Positions 54,428 through 63,597 of a stretch of 64,000 bases of DNA are shown here, in pieces. Origin of the DNA: Pseudomonadota bacterium. Lineage in GTDB: Bacteria; Myxococcota_A; Polyangia; Haliangiales; Haliangiaceae. Location of the stretch: NCBI GenBank assembly GCA_023428295.1, contig JAEYYV010000131.1, forward strand, positions 54,544-118,543, in the 5' to 3' direction. Position 1 is the stretch's first letter, and each line of letters starts with the position of its first letter. A program made the translations under genes and the position numbers. The notes under the pieces were generated by a model. The model was not told the origin of the DNA. It saw only the letters and a program-made list of their open reading frames with translations, and did not search any database.

Positions 54428-56761
54428 TCAGTTCAGGTCGTAGTCACTCGGCTGCAGGTAGCGAGCGAACACGGTCTTCTGCCCGATGGCGCCAAAATCG
54501 ACGACCACCTTCTGGTCCTTGCCCTGCCCCGAGATGGCCACGACGCGCCCCATGCCGAGAGTGCCGTGGACGACGCCGCCACCGACGATGAACCCGTTCG
54601 GCCGCAGATCGTCGTCGACGCGATAGACCGGGCCGTCGTCGTACGAGGTGGACTGATCGTACTCGTTGCGCGCTCGCTGCTGCGCGAAGCCAGAGCGCTT
54701 GGGCGCGAAGTTTCCGTCGACGATGCGCGGCCCCGTGGGCATGGTGGTGGAGCGCGAGCGGACGGGGGCGGCGAGTGACGAGGGCGGCAGATCCTCGAGG
54801 AAGCGCGACGGCCCTTGGATGCGGATCTCGCCCCACGTGCGGCGCGTGCGCGCGTGCGTGAGCACGAGCTTCTCGCGTGCACGCGTGATGGCGACGTACG
54901 CGAGGCGGCGCTCCTCCTCGAGCGCGGCATCCTCGGAGACGTTGTCGCGCTCGCGCAGCGAGGGGAACAGACCGTCTTCCATGCCCGAGATGAACACGAG
55001 GGGCCACTCGAGGCCTTTGGCGATGTGGATGGTCATCAGCACGACCTGCTCGGTGGCCGTCTGATCCGCCGACGACGACAGTGCGATGCGCTCGAGGAAA
55101 TCATGCACCGCGCGGAACGCACCAGCGGCCTGCGGATCCGGATCGTCTGACGGCGCTTGCATCCACCGACCCGAGACAGCGGCGGTGGTGGGCTCGCCTT
55201 CGGCGGCGTACTCCTCGTCGAAGTCCGACGCGGTGGAGACGAGCTCGGCGAGGTTGTCGAGACGATCGCGCGACTCGGTGGAACCGTCCGCCTCGAGCTT
55301 GGCGCGCAGGCCGGAGCGATCGACGACCTGGATGATGGTCTCCGCGACGGAGGCGCCCTGCTCCGCGACATCCACGAGCCCGTCGAGCAGCTCGACGAAC
55401 GAGTGCAGCTTCTTGCGCGCGCCCGCGTTGAGGCCGGGGACTTCGCCGCGCGCGGCCAGGCGAGCCGCGTCCAGCAGGTTGACGCCGTTCACGCGCGCCG
55501 CGGAGCGAAGGCGCTCGACGGTGGTCTCGCCGATGCCGCGCGCGGGCACGTTGACCACGCGCTCGAAGGCCGAGTCCGCGGCGGCGTTGCCGAGGAGGCG
55601 CAGGTACGCGACGACGTCTTTGATCTCTTTGCGCTCGAAGAACGAGACCGCGCCGACGACCTTGGCCGGAATGCGCATCGCGCGGAGGTGCTCCTCGAGC
55701 ACGCGGGACTGCGCGTTGGTCCGATAGAGGATGGCGATGTCGTTGGGCGACAGCGGCCCGTCGTCGAGCGCGCGACGAATGGAGTTGGCGATGAAGTACG
55801 CCTCGCCGCGCTCGTCCCCCGCTTGATAGACCTCGAGCAGCTCGCCGCCGCCCTTGTCCGTCCACAGAGACTTCTCGTGGCGATCACGGTTCTTGCGGAT
55901 GACGCCGTTGGCCGCGTCGAGGATGGTCTGCGTGGACCGATAGTTCTGCTCGAGCTTGATGACGCGCGCGTCCGGGAAATCGCGATCGAAATCGAGCAGG
56001 TTGCGCGGCTCGGCACCACGCCACGCATAGATCGATTGATCGTCATCGCCGACCACCGTCAGGTTGCGCGTGGCCTCCGCGAACTTGGTGACGAGATCGT
56101 ACTGGACCTTGTTGGTGTCCTGGAACTCGTCGACGAGCACTTGCCGGAAGCGCAGGCCGAGGACGTTCTTGACCTCGTCGATCGAGAACAGCTTGAGCAC
56201 GAACAGCAGCAGATCGTTGAAGTCGACCGCGTTCTCCTTGTTCAGCTGCGCCTCGTACAGCGGATAGATCTGATCGACGATGTCGTCGAATACGCCGGTC
56301 TTGTGCGCGGTGGGCGAGATGCCGCGGTTCTTGGCGCGATCGAAGCGCGACAAGATCGTCCGCGTGCTCACTTGCTCGTCGAGGCCGCTGTCCTTGAGCA
56401 GCTTGTCGACGAGCTTCATCTGATCGTCATCGTCGAAGATCACGAAGCCCTTGCGCAGCCCGACGTAGCTGCCCCAGCGACGCAGGATGCGCGCGCAGGT
56501 GGCGTGGAACGTTCCGATCCACATCGCGTCCGCGGCTTCGCCGAGCAGCTCGCGCAAGCGGTGGCGCATCTCACCCGCCGCTTTGTTGGTGAACGTGACT
56601 GCGAGGATCTCCCAGGGTGGCGTCCCCGTTTCGACGAGCCGCGCGATGCGGTGCACCAGCACGCGCGTCTTGCCGGTCCCCGCGCCCGCGAGGACCATCA
56701 GCGGGCCGTCCCCGTGCTCGACGGCGGCGCGCTGCTGTTCGTTCAGAGGCGAGCGTTCCAC
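54428..56761 (-). CDS. uvrD: UvrD/PcrA-type ATP-dependent DNA helicase
   Basis: A 777-residue superfamily 1A helicase. Motifs: Q motif LNEQQRAAVEH, motif I LAGAGTGKT (near 25), II LVDEFQDT, III VVGDDDQSIYAWRGA, IV LEQNYRST, V VVLMTIHIAKGLEWPLVFISG and VI LAYVAITRAREKLVL. The length fits PcrA/UvrD, acting in nucleotide-excision and mismatch repair. The C-terminal 120 residues include a Gly/Val-rich segment (FIVGGGVVHGTLGMGRVVAISG) like the Tudor-like PcrA tail. GTG 56761 is the first start near the Q motif; a TTG at 56824 is less likely. Confidence 0.93.
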   Translation of the reverse strand: MERSPLNEQQRAAVEHGDGPLMVLAGAGTGKTRVLVHRIARLVETGTPPWEILAVTFTNKAAGEMRHRLRELLGEAADAMWIGTFHATCARILRRWGSYVGLRKGFVIFDDDDQMKLVDKLLKDSGLDEQVSTRTILSRFDRAKNRGISPTAHKTGVFDDIVDQIYPLYEAQLNKENAVDFNDLLLFVLKLFSIDEVKNVLGLRFRQVLVDEFQDTNKVQYDLVTKFAEATRNLTVVGDDDQSIYAWRGAEPRNLLDFDRDFPDARVIKLEQNYRSTQTILDAANGVIRKNRDRHEKSLWTDKGGGELLEVYQAGDERGEAYFIANSIRRALDDGPLSPNDIAILYRTNAQSRVLEEHLRAMRIPAKVVGAVSFFERKEIKDVVAYLRLLGNAAADSAFERVVNVPARGIGETTVERLRSAARVNGVNLLDAARLAARGEVPGLNAGARKKLHSFVELLDGLVDVAEQGASVAETIIQVVDRSGLRAKLEADGSTESRDRLDNLAELVSTASDFDEEYAAEGEPTTAAVSGRWMQAPSDDPDPQAAGAFRAVHDFLERIALSSSADQTATEQVVLMTIHIAKGLEWPLVFISGMEDGLFPSLRERDNVSEDAALEEERRLAYVAITRAREKLVLTHARTRRTWGEIRIQGPSRFLEDLPPSSLAAPVRSRSTTMPTGPRIVDGNFAPKRSGFAQQRARNEYDQSTSYDDGPVYRVDDDLRPNGFIVGGGVVHGTLGMGRVVAISGQGKDQKVVVDFGAIGQKTVFARYLQPSDYDLN

Positions 56762-56822
56762 TCCCTTGGGGTAGCACGCATCCCTGACAACGACGCCGGC
56801 CGTACCTCGTCGCCGAAATAAC

Positions 56823-56846
56823 AAAACGCCCGCTGCTCGGCGGGCG
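56823..56846 (-). terminator. Rho-independent terminator
   Basis: On the minus strand a 7-bp GC stem (CGCCCGC / GCGGGCG, six-base loop CGAGCA) is followed by TTTTGTT. It lies 70 bases downstream of the large TonB-receptor stop and should end that transcript before the helicase gene, whose upstream frame overlaps it. Confidence 0.85.
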
Positions 56847-56868
56847 CTTCGTCTCGAGAGCGAGACGG

Positions 56869-56924
56869 AGATTAGAACGGAGACTAGAACGAGACTAGAA
56901 CGAGACTAGAACGAGACTAGAACG
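56869..56924 (-). repeat. 11-bp tandem repeat spanning the receptor stop codon
   Basis: Four exact copies of AGACTAGAACG (56881-56924), preceded by one diverged copy (56869-56880), run across the end of the TonB-receptor gene. Each minus-strand unit reads CGTTCTAGTCT and contains TAG. Because 11 is not a multiple of three, the successive TAGs fall in all three frames. The gene uses the first, at 56917-56919. Confidence 0.92.
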
Positions 56925-59900
56925 ACAGGCGCAGACCGACGCGCGCGTTGAGCGGCGCGTAGCGACCCGTGGTGTTGCCGTAGTTCGGGTTCTTGCCGAT
57001 CGGCACGCCCGTCTCGTTGCCGCGCGAGTCGATCGTCTTCACCCACACGAGGTCTTCATACGTACCGCCCGAGACCGGGTTCGCGTTCTGCTCGCTGCCC
57101 GACGTCGAGTTCGGCGCAGACAGCTTGTACTGCGGCGCGTAGTTGTCGTCGATGCCGGCTTCGCCCTGGCGGTTGTAGACGTTGTAGATGTCGAAGAAGA
57201 GCTCGAGGTTGTAGTTCTTGCGCAGGTTCTTCTGGTAGCCGACGTGCACGTCGAGGCCGTGCTCGAAGTCCGTGCGGCCCATCTGACCGCGCGGGAGGAG
57301 GAACGCCTCGTTGGCGCCGTACAGGTAGTGACCCGCGAGAGCGTTCTGCGGGATGCCCGACAGCGCGCGGAGGCGGATACCGACGGTGGCCTGGCCCGCC
57401 TTCTTGAAGTCGAACGTGTAGTAGCCGTCGAGCTTGATGTAGTGCGGGCGATCCTGCGGAAGCGGACCGACGCGGTTCGAGAGCAGCTCGATGAGGTCGT
57501 ACTGCGACGAGATGTTCGGGTCGACCTGACCGTTGTCGTACGAGACGAGGCCCGGGTAGTTACCCGTGGTGCGCGAGAACGTGTAGGAGCCCTGCACGTA
57601 GAGGCGCTTCGAGAACCGGCGCGTCATCGTGAACTGCAGCGCGTTGTAATCGCGGCGCGGCTTGTCGAACACGCGGATGCCCTTGTACAGGTTCAGCTGG
57701 TGCGTCAGGCGACCCTTCTCCATGGGGTCGTCGGTGCGGTCGATGCGATCCTGCATCGCGCGCTCTTCGCCGGACGACCACTCGCCCGGGTTCGCGATGA
57801 TGTACGTGTTCGCGTTGTCGGTCGACACGTCCTCGATCACGCGGCCCATGCGGCGGTTCTGGTACGCGACGCCGATCTTCAGATCGTCGAGGATCTCGTA
57901 CTCGAAGCCACCGATGACCTCGTCCATGTACTGCGGCTTGATGCCGGGGGCGACGAGAACACCGGAGGCGCCGATGAGCTGCTCGGCGCCGCCCGCGGTG
58001 GCGTTCGGATCCTGGAGGCAGCCATTGCCGTTGGGTCCGCCGATCGCGGGATCGGAGACACCGCACTGCATCGCGGTGAACTGCTGCTGGTAGTTCACCT
58101 CGCCGCCGAAGGAGCGGTCGTTGATGTTCATCGGGATCGACTCGTAGAAGCGGCCCCAGTGACCGTACAGCTTCGAGCGACCTTCCTTCGTCCAGTCGTA
58201 GAGGACGCCGACGCGCGGAGCGAACATGCCCGTGAGCGTCATGGCGTTCGTGCCGAGGCGCTCGGACGTGAGCGGATCGATCTTGTCCTGGAGGAAGTCC
58301 GCGTAGCGCATGCGCTGCTCTTCGTAGCGAATGCCCGCGTTCAGGGTCAGGTTCGGCTGGATCTGCCACGAGTCGCGCAGGTACGCGCCCCAGTTGAACG
58401 TGTTGCCGGTGATGCGCGTGCCCGGGGCGCCGACGCGGCCCTCGATGAAGTCACACACGAACGTGTCCGTGGAGCCCATCACGCCACCGACGCTGGCAGA
58501 CGGCGTACGGCAGGTGTTGTCGAAGCGCTGGTCCGTGTTGGCCTCGACCGCGGGCGAACCCGGGCGACCGAGGAGCTGCGCCCAGCGGTTGATGACGACC
58601 GCGCCGCCGCCGACGTAGTTCTGGATGAACGCGCCGCCCGAGTAGAGGCGGGTCTTGTCGGAGACGTTGTCCTCGACGTCCATACCGGCCTTGATCTCGT
58701 GGCTACCACCCGCCTTCACGCGCTGCGTGACGGAGAGCTTGGCCGAGCGACGCTGCTCGGTGTCCTGCGTGATCGAGCCCGGACCGCCGATGACGTACGC
58801 CGACGTGTCCATCGGGCAGTTGTTCGCGAGGTACGGATAGTTGTCCGACGAGCCAGGAACGCCGTCCAAGCAGCCCGCGTTGGTCGCGGCCGACTCGGCG
58901 CCGAAGCCGGGGCCCCACACGCCGAGGCTGCCGTTGTATAGAACCTGGAGCGGCTGGTCCGCGAGGCTCGGCTCGTACGCGTCCGACTTCAAGTGATCGC
59001 GGTGCCAGCCAACGACGGCCTCGACCTCGGTCTTGTTGTCGTTGAACTTCGACGTCCACTTACCAGAGAGGTCGGTGGTCAGCTGGCTGAGCTTGAAGCC
59101 GCTGCTCGGCGGGCCGAACAGACCCGGCGACTCGGCAGAGCCCGGGAGGCCCTGGAACGCGATCTGACCTTGGTGCTCCGGCGAGGCCGCGTAGTTGATC
59201 TTCGCGAGGATGTTGTAGCCCTGGCTCGTACGGCTACGGATCTCGCTGTCGAGGAGGTCCGTGATGTAGAAGCCCGTCGCGGGATCCGTGTCGGGCGCGC
59301 CATCGGCGAAGCCGCCGTTGGACGGAAGCGCCGGGTTACAGACGGAGAGAGCGCCGCTCGGCTCGAGGCGACGGCAGTCGGTCTGGCGCTTGGTCTCGCG
59401 CGTGTAGTCGATCTTCGAGAACTGCGGCGCGAAGCCGACGTAGAACCACAGCTTGTCCTTGATGATCGGACCGCCGAGCTCGAAGCCAAAGTCTGCCTGG
59501 TAGGCGACGTTACCCGTGATGTCGATCGACGAAGCGTTGCGCGGAGTGCGCTCGACGCCCGCCGTGAACTGGCCCGGCTGGTAGTAACCGAAGACCGAGC
59601 CCTTGAAGTCGTTCGATCCGGACTTGGTGACGACGTTCACGACGCCACCGGTCGCGCGACCGTACTCCGCGTTGTAGCCGCCGGTGATGACCTCGATCTC
59701 CTCGATGAAGTCGTTGATGACCGGCGAGCCGACGGTGCCGAACGTGAGGCCCGTCGTGTTGACGCCGTCGACGTAGTACTGGTTCTCGAGCGACGAAGAG
59801 CCCGAGAACGAAACGCCGAGGCCGTCACCCTGCGAACCGGCAGCGGCGCCGAGCGTGGACTCGAACGTACGGCCCGGAACCGGGATGTTCTTGATGTAGT

Positions 59901-60345
59901 TCTTGTCGATCGTGATGCCCTGCGTCGTCGACGTGGGATCGATCGTCGGCGCCGTATCGGTGATCTTCACGATCTCACCGCCGGCCTGCGCCTGGTTCAG
60001 CTTCTGGAACACGGGCGTCACCTTGTTCACGCCGACGGTGATGCCGGCGCGCTCGAGGGTGATGTCCGCGAAGTAGAACGTGACGAGGTAGTTACCGGGC
60101 GGAAGATCGGAGATCTTGTACTGGCCGTTCTCGTCGGTGATGGCGGTCTGCGCCTGCGGCAGCGACGCCGAGGTGGCGATGATCGTCACACCTGGCAGCT
60201 TCTCGCCGGTCTTCGAGTCGGTGACCGTGCCTTGAATAGCGCCGGACGTCATGCTCTGCGCGTACGCCGGAGCGACGTCGACCAGCGATGGAGCGAGGAT
60301 CGACGCTCCGAGCGTTGCAGCGATGATCAGATTCTTGGTCTTCAT
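56917..60345 (-). CDS. Large TonB-dependent receptor with carboxypeptidase-regulatory-like N-domain
   Basis: A 1142-residue outer-membrane receptor. Signal peptide MKTKNLIIAATLGASILAPSLVDVAPAYA is followed by a CarboxypepD_reg-like domain (GAIQGTVTDSKTGEKLPGVTII, about 34-115), a plug (TFESTLGAAAGSQ, YYVDGVNTTGLTFG, EVITGGYNAEYGRATGGVVNVVTKSGSNDFKGS) and a long barrel ending PLNARVGLRLSF with terminal Phe, the BAM signal. The ATG at 60345 has GGAG eight bases upstream, preferred to ATG 60351. Such OmpA/SusC-like receptors import large substrates with TonB. The upstream lipoprotein is 15 bases away and probably co-expressed. Confidence 0.93.
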   Translation of the reverse strand: MKTKNLIIAATLGASILAPSLVDVAPAYAQSMTSGAIQGTVTDSKTGEKLPGVTIIATSASLPQAQTAITDENGQYKISDLPPGNYLVTFYFADITLERAGITVGVNKVTPVFQKLNQAQAGGEIVKITDTAPTIDPTSTTQGITIDKNYIKNIPVPGRTFESTLGAAAGSQGDGLGVSFSGSSSLENQYYVDGVNTTGLTFGTVGSPVINDFIEEIEVITGGYNAEYGRATGGVVNVVTKSGSNDFKGSVFGYYQPGQFTAGVERTPRNASSIDITGNVAYQADFGFELGGPIIKDKLWFYVGFAPQFSKIDYTRETKRQTDCRRLEPSGALSVCNPALPSNGGFADGAPDTDPATGFYITDLLDSEIRSRTSQGYNILAKINYAASPEHQGQIAFQGLPGSAESPGLFGPPSSGFKLSQLTTDLSGKWTSKFNDNKTEVEAVVGWHRDHLKSDAYEPSLADQPLQVLYNGSLGVWGPGFGAESAATNAGCLDGVPGSSDNYPYLANNCPMDTSAYVIGGPGSITQDTEQRRSAKLSVTQRVKAGGSHEIKAGMDVEDNVSDKTRLYSGGAFIQNYVGGGAVVINRWAQLLGRPGSPAVEANTDQRFDNTCRTPSASVGGVMGSTDTFVCDFIEGRVGAPGTRITGNTFNWGAYLRDSWQIQPNLTLNAGIRYEEQRMRYADFLQDKIDPLTSERLGTNAMTLTGMFAPRVGVLYDWTKEGRSKLYGHWGRFYESIPMNINDRSFGGEVNYQQQFTAMQCGVSDPAIGGPNGNGCLQDPNATAGGAEQLIGASGVLVAPGIKPQYMDEVIGGFEYEILDDLKIGVAYQNRRMGRVIEDVSTDNANTYIIANPGEWSSGEERAMQDRIDRTDDPMEKGRLTHQLNLYKGIRVFDKPRRDYNALQFTMTRRFSKRLYVQGSYTFSRTTGNYPGLVSYDNGQVDPNISSQYDLIELLSNRVGPLPQDRPHYIKLDGYYTFDFKKAGQATVGIRLRALSGIPQNALAGHYLYGANEAFLLPRGQMGRTDFEHGLDVHVGYQKNLRKNYNLELFFDIYNVYNRQGEAGIDDNYAPQYKLSAPNSTSGSEQNANPVSGGTYEDLVWVKTIDSRGNETGVPIGKNPNYGNTTGRYAPLNARVGLRLSF

Positions 60346-60359
60346 GGACATGTCTCCGA

Positions 60360-61535
60360 TCACGAGCCAGTGGTGAAGGTGAAGGTGACGGGGTCCGGCA
60401 GCGGCTGGCCGAACGTGTCGGTCACGCCCTCGGTGAACGTGATCGTGTATTCCGTGTTCGCGGTGAGCGGTGCCGGCGTGGCGCCACCGTACGAGATGCG
60501 GATGCGCGTCGGCATCGCGTCGATCGCGAACGTGGTGCCCGCGGGCGGCGCCGGGGTCATGGTGATGGTGGTCGCGTTGATCGACGCCGGGTCGAACTGC
60601 GTGTTGCCGATGAACAGCGCGGGGCCGTCGACGCTGACGCCCGTAGAGCCGTCCATGAACGACGCGCCGGTGATGGTGAGCGGCTCGACCTTCATCTCGA
60701 ACGCGCTGACGTCGCCCGCGGTGCAGCCCGCGTTGATGTCGCCGTTGGGCGGTGCGCAGATGCCCTCGCCTTGCTTGTCGACGATCTCCGCGGAGAACTT
60801 CAACTGGCACGCAAGGTTGGTCGGCAGGCCGCGCGGACCGGGAACGAGGACGATCGCCGGGCCGAGCGCTTCGAAGCCGCCCATGGCGGGGACCTGCTGG
60901 TTGCCCGACGGGTTCCAGTAGCTCATGTCGAGATCGATCGGCACGTCGATGTTGCCGCACTGCAGCCCGACCGCGCCCTCGATGAAGCGCGTGTCATCCG
61001 CTGCGCCGTCCTGGTTGATGTCCAGAACACCGACGGGCGCGCCCTCTGCGATGAGGTTGTTGTTGACGGTGCAGCCGCCCGCGAGCTCGCACAGACACAC
61101 CGCGTGCTCGCCGCGGCAGGTGCTGGGGAGGATGTCCTGCGCTGCCGCGCACTTCGCGATGTCGTCCGGCGTGGTGCGGAGCGGAACGCGCGCGTACGCG
61201 CCGTTCGCGTTGACCGGCGCGCGGCACGCGATCTCTTCGAGGTTGTTACCAACGAGGAGCTCGTCGACGATGATGCGGAGCGAGTTTCCGACGGCCGTTG
61301 CCGTGTTCACCGGATGCGCGTCCACGTCGGTCGCGTTCGGGTGCGTTCCGAAGCCGAACACGCGACGCGTGGAGACAAACATCGAACCCGACGTCGTGTA
61401 CGTCTCCTTGAGCCGGACCTGCGTGATCATCGCGGGTCCCTCAGGATTCAGATTGGTCGAGCTCTCGTAGTCGGTGCATGCGGCGACAGCCAACGTCGCT
61501 GCGACGACACAGACAACCTTCGTAACCCTTTGCAT
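60360..61535 (-). CDS. Surface lipoprotein with Ig-like C-terminus (receptor partner)
   Basis: A 391-residue lipoprotein: MQRVTKVVCVVAATLAVAAC gives a signal peptide and lipobox. The middle has several Cys pairs (EIACRAP, STCRGEHAVCLCELAGGCT) and the C-terminal 110 residues form an Ig-like beta domain (ITMTPAPPAGTTFAIDAMPTRIRISYGG, NTEYTITFTEGVTDTFGQPLPDPVTFTFTTGS). No enzyme motif is visible. It lies 15 bases before the large receptor, the arrangement of a SusD-like or surface partner lipoprotein, but sequence similarity to SusD is not seen. A TTGACA promoter lies upstream. Confidence 0.78.
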   Translation of the reverse strand: MQRVTKVVCVVAATLAVAACTDYESSTNLNPEGPAMITQVRLKETYTTSGSMFVSTRRVFGFGTHPNATDVDAHPVNTATAVGNSLRIIVDELLVGNNLEEIACRAPVNANGAYARVPLRTTPDDIAKCAAAQDILPSTCRGEHAVCLCELAGGCTVNNNLIAEGAPVGVLDINQDGAADDTRFIEGAVGLQCGNIDVPIDLDMSYWNPSGNQQVPAMGGFEALGPAIVLVPGPRGLPTNLACQLKFSAEIVDKQGEGICAPPNGDINAGCTAGDVSAFEMKVEPLTITGASFMDGSTGVSVDGPALFIGNTQFDPASINATTITMTPAPPAGTTFAIDAMPTRIRISYGGATPAPLTANTEYTITFTEGVTDTFGQPLPDPVTFTFTTGS

Positions 61536-61591
61536 AGTCAAACTTGCTCCCTCGTCGAGAACGAAACACCGCGAACGAAAATCGCCCGCTT

Positions 61592-61618
61592 GTACTAACC
61601 GAGCGTCAAACTTGTCAA
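61592..61618 (-). promoter_or_regulatory. Candidate sigma70 promoter of the lipoprotein-receptor operon
   Basis: On the minus strand a perfect -35 TTGACA (61618-61613) and a weaker -10 TAGTAC (61597-61592), spaced 15 bases, lie about 60 bases upstream of the lipoprotein ATG. The short spacer and the poor -10 make the assignment tentative. Confidence 0.4.
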
Positions 61619-61619
61619 G

Positions 61620-61885
61620 ACGTTCCACGGTACGTATCACCGCCTTCTCCGACGCAGATACGGCGACCTGATCACCCGACGTGACAGACGAGATCGCGAC
61701 GGCGAGTTGGAGTCAGCAGTGCTGTCGCAGGCCGTCTTGCACGAGGCCACTGCGACACCGATCGATGCGTTGGGATCGCACACAATCGTCATCGATCGGG
61801 ATCGGTCGGCGTCGACCTGCGTGGGCGCCGAAAACGAAGACGGCGCCCGCAGGCGCCACGTGAAAGCAACGCCCCCTCGCGTCGC
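61620..61885. other. Intergenic region between exbD and the lipoprotein operon
   Basis: Together with the leader and promoter to its left, the 350 bases at 61536-61885 hold no convincing gene. The right end contains the hairpin terminator after exbD; the left end holds the candidate promoter. Short frames here lack codon bias and similarity. Nothing else is seen. Confidence 0.6.
61823..61857 (-). terminator. Candidate rho-independent terminator after exbD
   Basis: On the minus strand GGCGCC-TGCG-GGCGCC is followed by GTCTTCGTTTTC, and an alternative 8-bp stem CGGCGCCC / GGGCGCCG also forms. It lies about 30 bases after the exbD stop and would end the tonB-exbB-exbD-exbD transcript. Confidence 0.6.
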
Positions 61886-62359
61886 TTACTGCGTGGCTTC
61901 CTCTTTGACCTTCAGCGCGACCTTCACCTCGTCCTTGTTCACGTCGGCCGCCAGGCTGCGGATCGTGTCCATCGTGTTCACGACCTCGCCCCACGGGACC
62001 TTGCGATCGAAGTCGACGAACACGACCTTCACCTGGCCCGCGTTCGCCATCGCCTCGAGCTTGGGCTTGATGGTGCGAATCATGTCCGACGCCGCGATCG
62101 GCGTGGGGTTCTCGGAGAGGCCGTCGGAGAAGTCGATCGACAAGTCGGCCTTCACGAAGATCGTGAGCATGCCGAGGTTGTTGTCGACGGTCTCGTTGAT
62201 CTCGTCGAGCTTTCGCGGGATCTGCAGCGTCTCCATCTTCATCATGATCGGCATGACCACGAGGAAGATGATGAGGAGGACGAGCAGAACGTCGATGAGC
62301 GGCGTGACGTTGATCTCCGATTGGAGACCACCCTTATTGCCGCCGGTTGACATTCCCAT
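61886..62359 (-). CDS. exbD: ExbD/TolR-type protein (second of two)
   Basis: A 157-residue protein with one N-terminal membrane helix (EINVTPLIDVLLVLLIIFLVVMPIMM) that carries the conserved Asp of ExbD/TolR, and a periplasmic domain (VDFDRKVPWGEVVNTMDTIRSL). It works with the ExbB pore to couple the proton gradient to TonB. The ATG at 62359 follows GGAGG by 11 bases and lies two bases after the first exbD stop. The two ExbDs differ strongly outside the helix, so they are probably specialised rather than recent duplicates. Confidence 0.94.
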   Translation of the reverse strand: MGMSTGGNKGGLQSEINVTPLIDVLLVLLIIFLVVMPIMMKMETLQIPRKLDEINETVDNNLGMLTIFVKADLSIDFSDGLSENPTPIAASDMIRTIKPKLEAMANAGQVKVVFVDFDRKVPWGEVVNTMDTIRSLAADVNKDEVKVALKVKEEATQ

Positions 62360-62361
62360 GG

Positions 62362-62880
62362 CTACTTCGCCTCCTGCTTGGAGATAGCGAGGTCCACCGA
62401 CTCGAGGCCCATCTCCTTGTGCATGAACAGCAGCACCGGATAGACGACGTCGTACTCGAGCATGTGGTGCGCCTTCAGGTACACGCGCTCACCGGCGAGG
62501 TTCTTGGGCGATGCCCACAGCGCGCGAACCTGGAGCTCCATCTCCTTGAGTGTCGCGGGACCGATCTCGCCGATCTTGTCCTTCTCCACGTAGAGGACGT
62601 TGGCAGCGTCGATCGTGACGACCGGCTGCATCATGTCCTTCTCCGACGAGAAGTTCTGTGCCTTCGGAAGCTGAACATCCTGACCGCGGCCCATGAGCAG
62701 CGTCATCAACATGAAGATGATGAGCAGCACGAGCATGACGTCGACGAGCGGCGTGACGTTGATGTCGTTACGCACGGCGTCCACGTGCGGACCCTTCGAA
62801 TGCGACAAGCGGTGACGCCGCTTGTGCTTCGAGTTCTGGGGCCTTCGCCCCATCCGCAGCGATTCGCTGGGAGTGGACAC
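62362..62880 (-). CDS. exbD: ExbD/TolR-type protein (first of two)
   Basis: A 172-residue ExbD/TolR-type protein. The first 35 residues are unusually basic (GRRPQNSKHKRRHRLSHSKGPH), then the helix NDINVTPLVDVMLVLLIIFMLMTLLMG with the essential Asp, and a periplasmic part (VVTIDAANVLYVEKDKIG). It starts at GTG 62880, just after the ExbB stop. Two ExbDs with a single ExbB is common in myxobacteria and some other TonB systems. Confidence 0.93.
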   Translation of the reverse strand: MSTPSESLRMGRRPQNSKHKRRHRLSHSKGPHVDAVRNDINVTPLVDVMLVLLIIFMLMTLLMGRGQDVQLPKAQNFSSEKDMMQPVVTIDAANVLYVEKDKIGEIGPATLKEMELQVRALWASPKNLAGERVYLKAHHMLEYDVVYPVLLFMHKEMGLESVDLAISKQEAK

Positions 62881-62883
62881 TGT

Positions 62884-63570
62884 TTAGCCCCGGCCCTCGC
62901 GGAGGACGTAGTCGATGAACTCGCTCGACACATCGTTCATGTCGATCACGAAGCTCTCGACGCGGCTCGTGAAGAAGTTGAACGCGATGGCCGCGATGAT
63001 CGCGACGCCGAGGCCGAGCGCCGTGGACACGAGCGCTTCGGAGATCTTCGGGCCGATCGCGCCGATCTGCACGTCGCCACCCTTGAGCAGCTGGAACGTT
63101 CCGAGAATACCGATCACGGTACCGAGGAGGCCGATGAACGGCGTCGCCGAGGCCGTGGTGCCGAGGTACGCGAGGCCCTTGCGGAGGTTCGCCGTCTCGC
63201 GCTCCTTCACGCGCTCGAGCGCGCGGTTCACGCTATCGACGAGATCGAAGTCACCGACGTCGTCGGGGCCCTCGGTCTTGAGCGCCTCGCGACCCTGGAG
63301 CAGCGACGCGAGGCCGGACTCCATCACCTTGGCCACCGGGCTCTTCGGCATCGAGCGCGCCGCGTTGAGCGCGTCGTTCACCTTGTGCTGGCGAAGGAAC
63401 TCGCCGAGCGCCTGCACGTACCGGATGCTCTGCTGGCTCGCAGCGCTGAACGTGAGGAGGCGTTCGGTGATGATGTAGAACATGAACACCGACATGCCGA
63501 TCATGCCGATCGTGATGATCTTCACGATGATCGACATGTGGTTCCAGAGTTCCATTAGGTCGAGGCCCAT
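62884..63570 (-). CDS. exbB: ExbB/TolQ/MotA proton channel protein
   Basis: A 228-residue membrane protein with three helices: IIVKIITIGMIGMSVFMFYIITERLLTF, then ATPFIGLLGTVIGILGTFQLL (the conserved proton-channel helix with GLLGTVIG) and LVSTALGLGVAIIAAIAFNFF. It has the ExbB/TolQ pattern. It partners with the two ExbDs downstream and TonB upstream; the pore energises TonB. The ATG at 63570 has AAGGAA eight bases upstream. Upstream sequence is the TonB gene, 27 bases away. Confidence 0.94.
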   Translation of the reverse strand: MGLDLMELWNHMSIIVKIITIGMIGMSVFMFYIITERLLTFSAASQQSIRYVQALGEFLRQHKVNDALNAARSMPKSPVAKVMESGLASLLQGREALKTEGPDDVGDFDLVDSVNRALERVKERETANLRKGLAYLGTTASATPFIGLLGTVIGILGTFQLLKGGDVQIGAIGPKISEALVSTALGLGVAIIAAIAFNFFTSRVESFVIDMNDVSSEFIDYVLREGRG

Positions 63571-63597
63571 GACACGTTCCTTCGAAGGGGTTGATCG

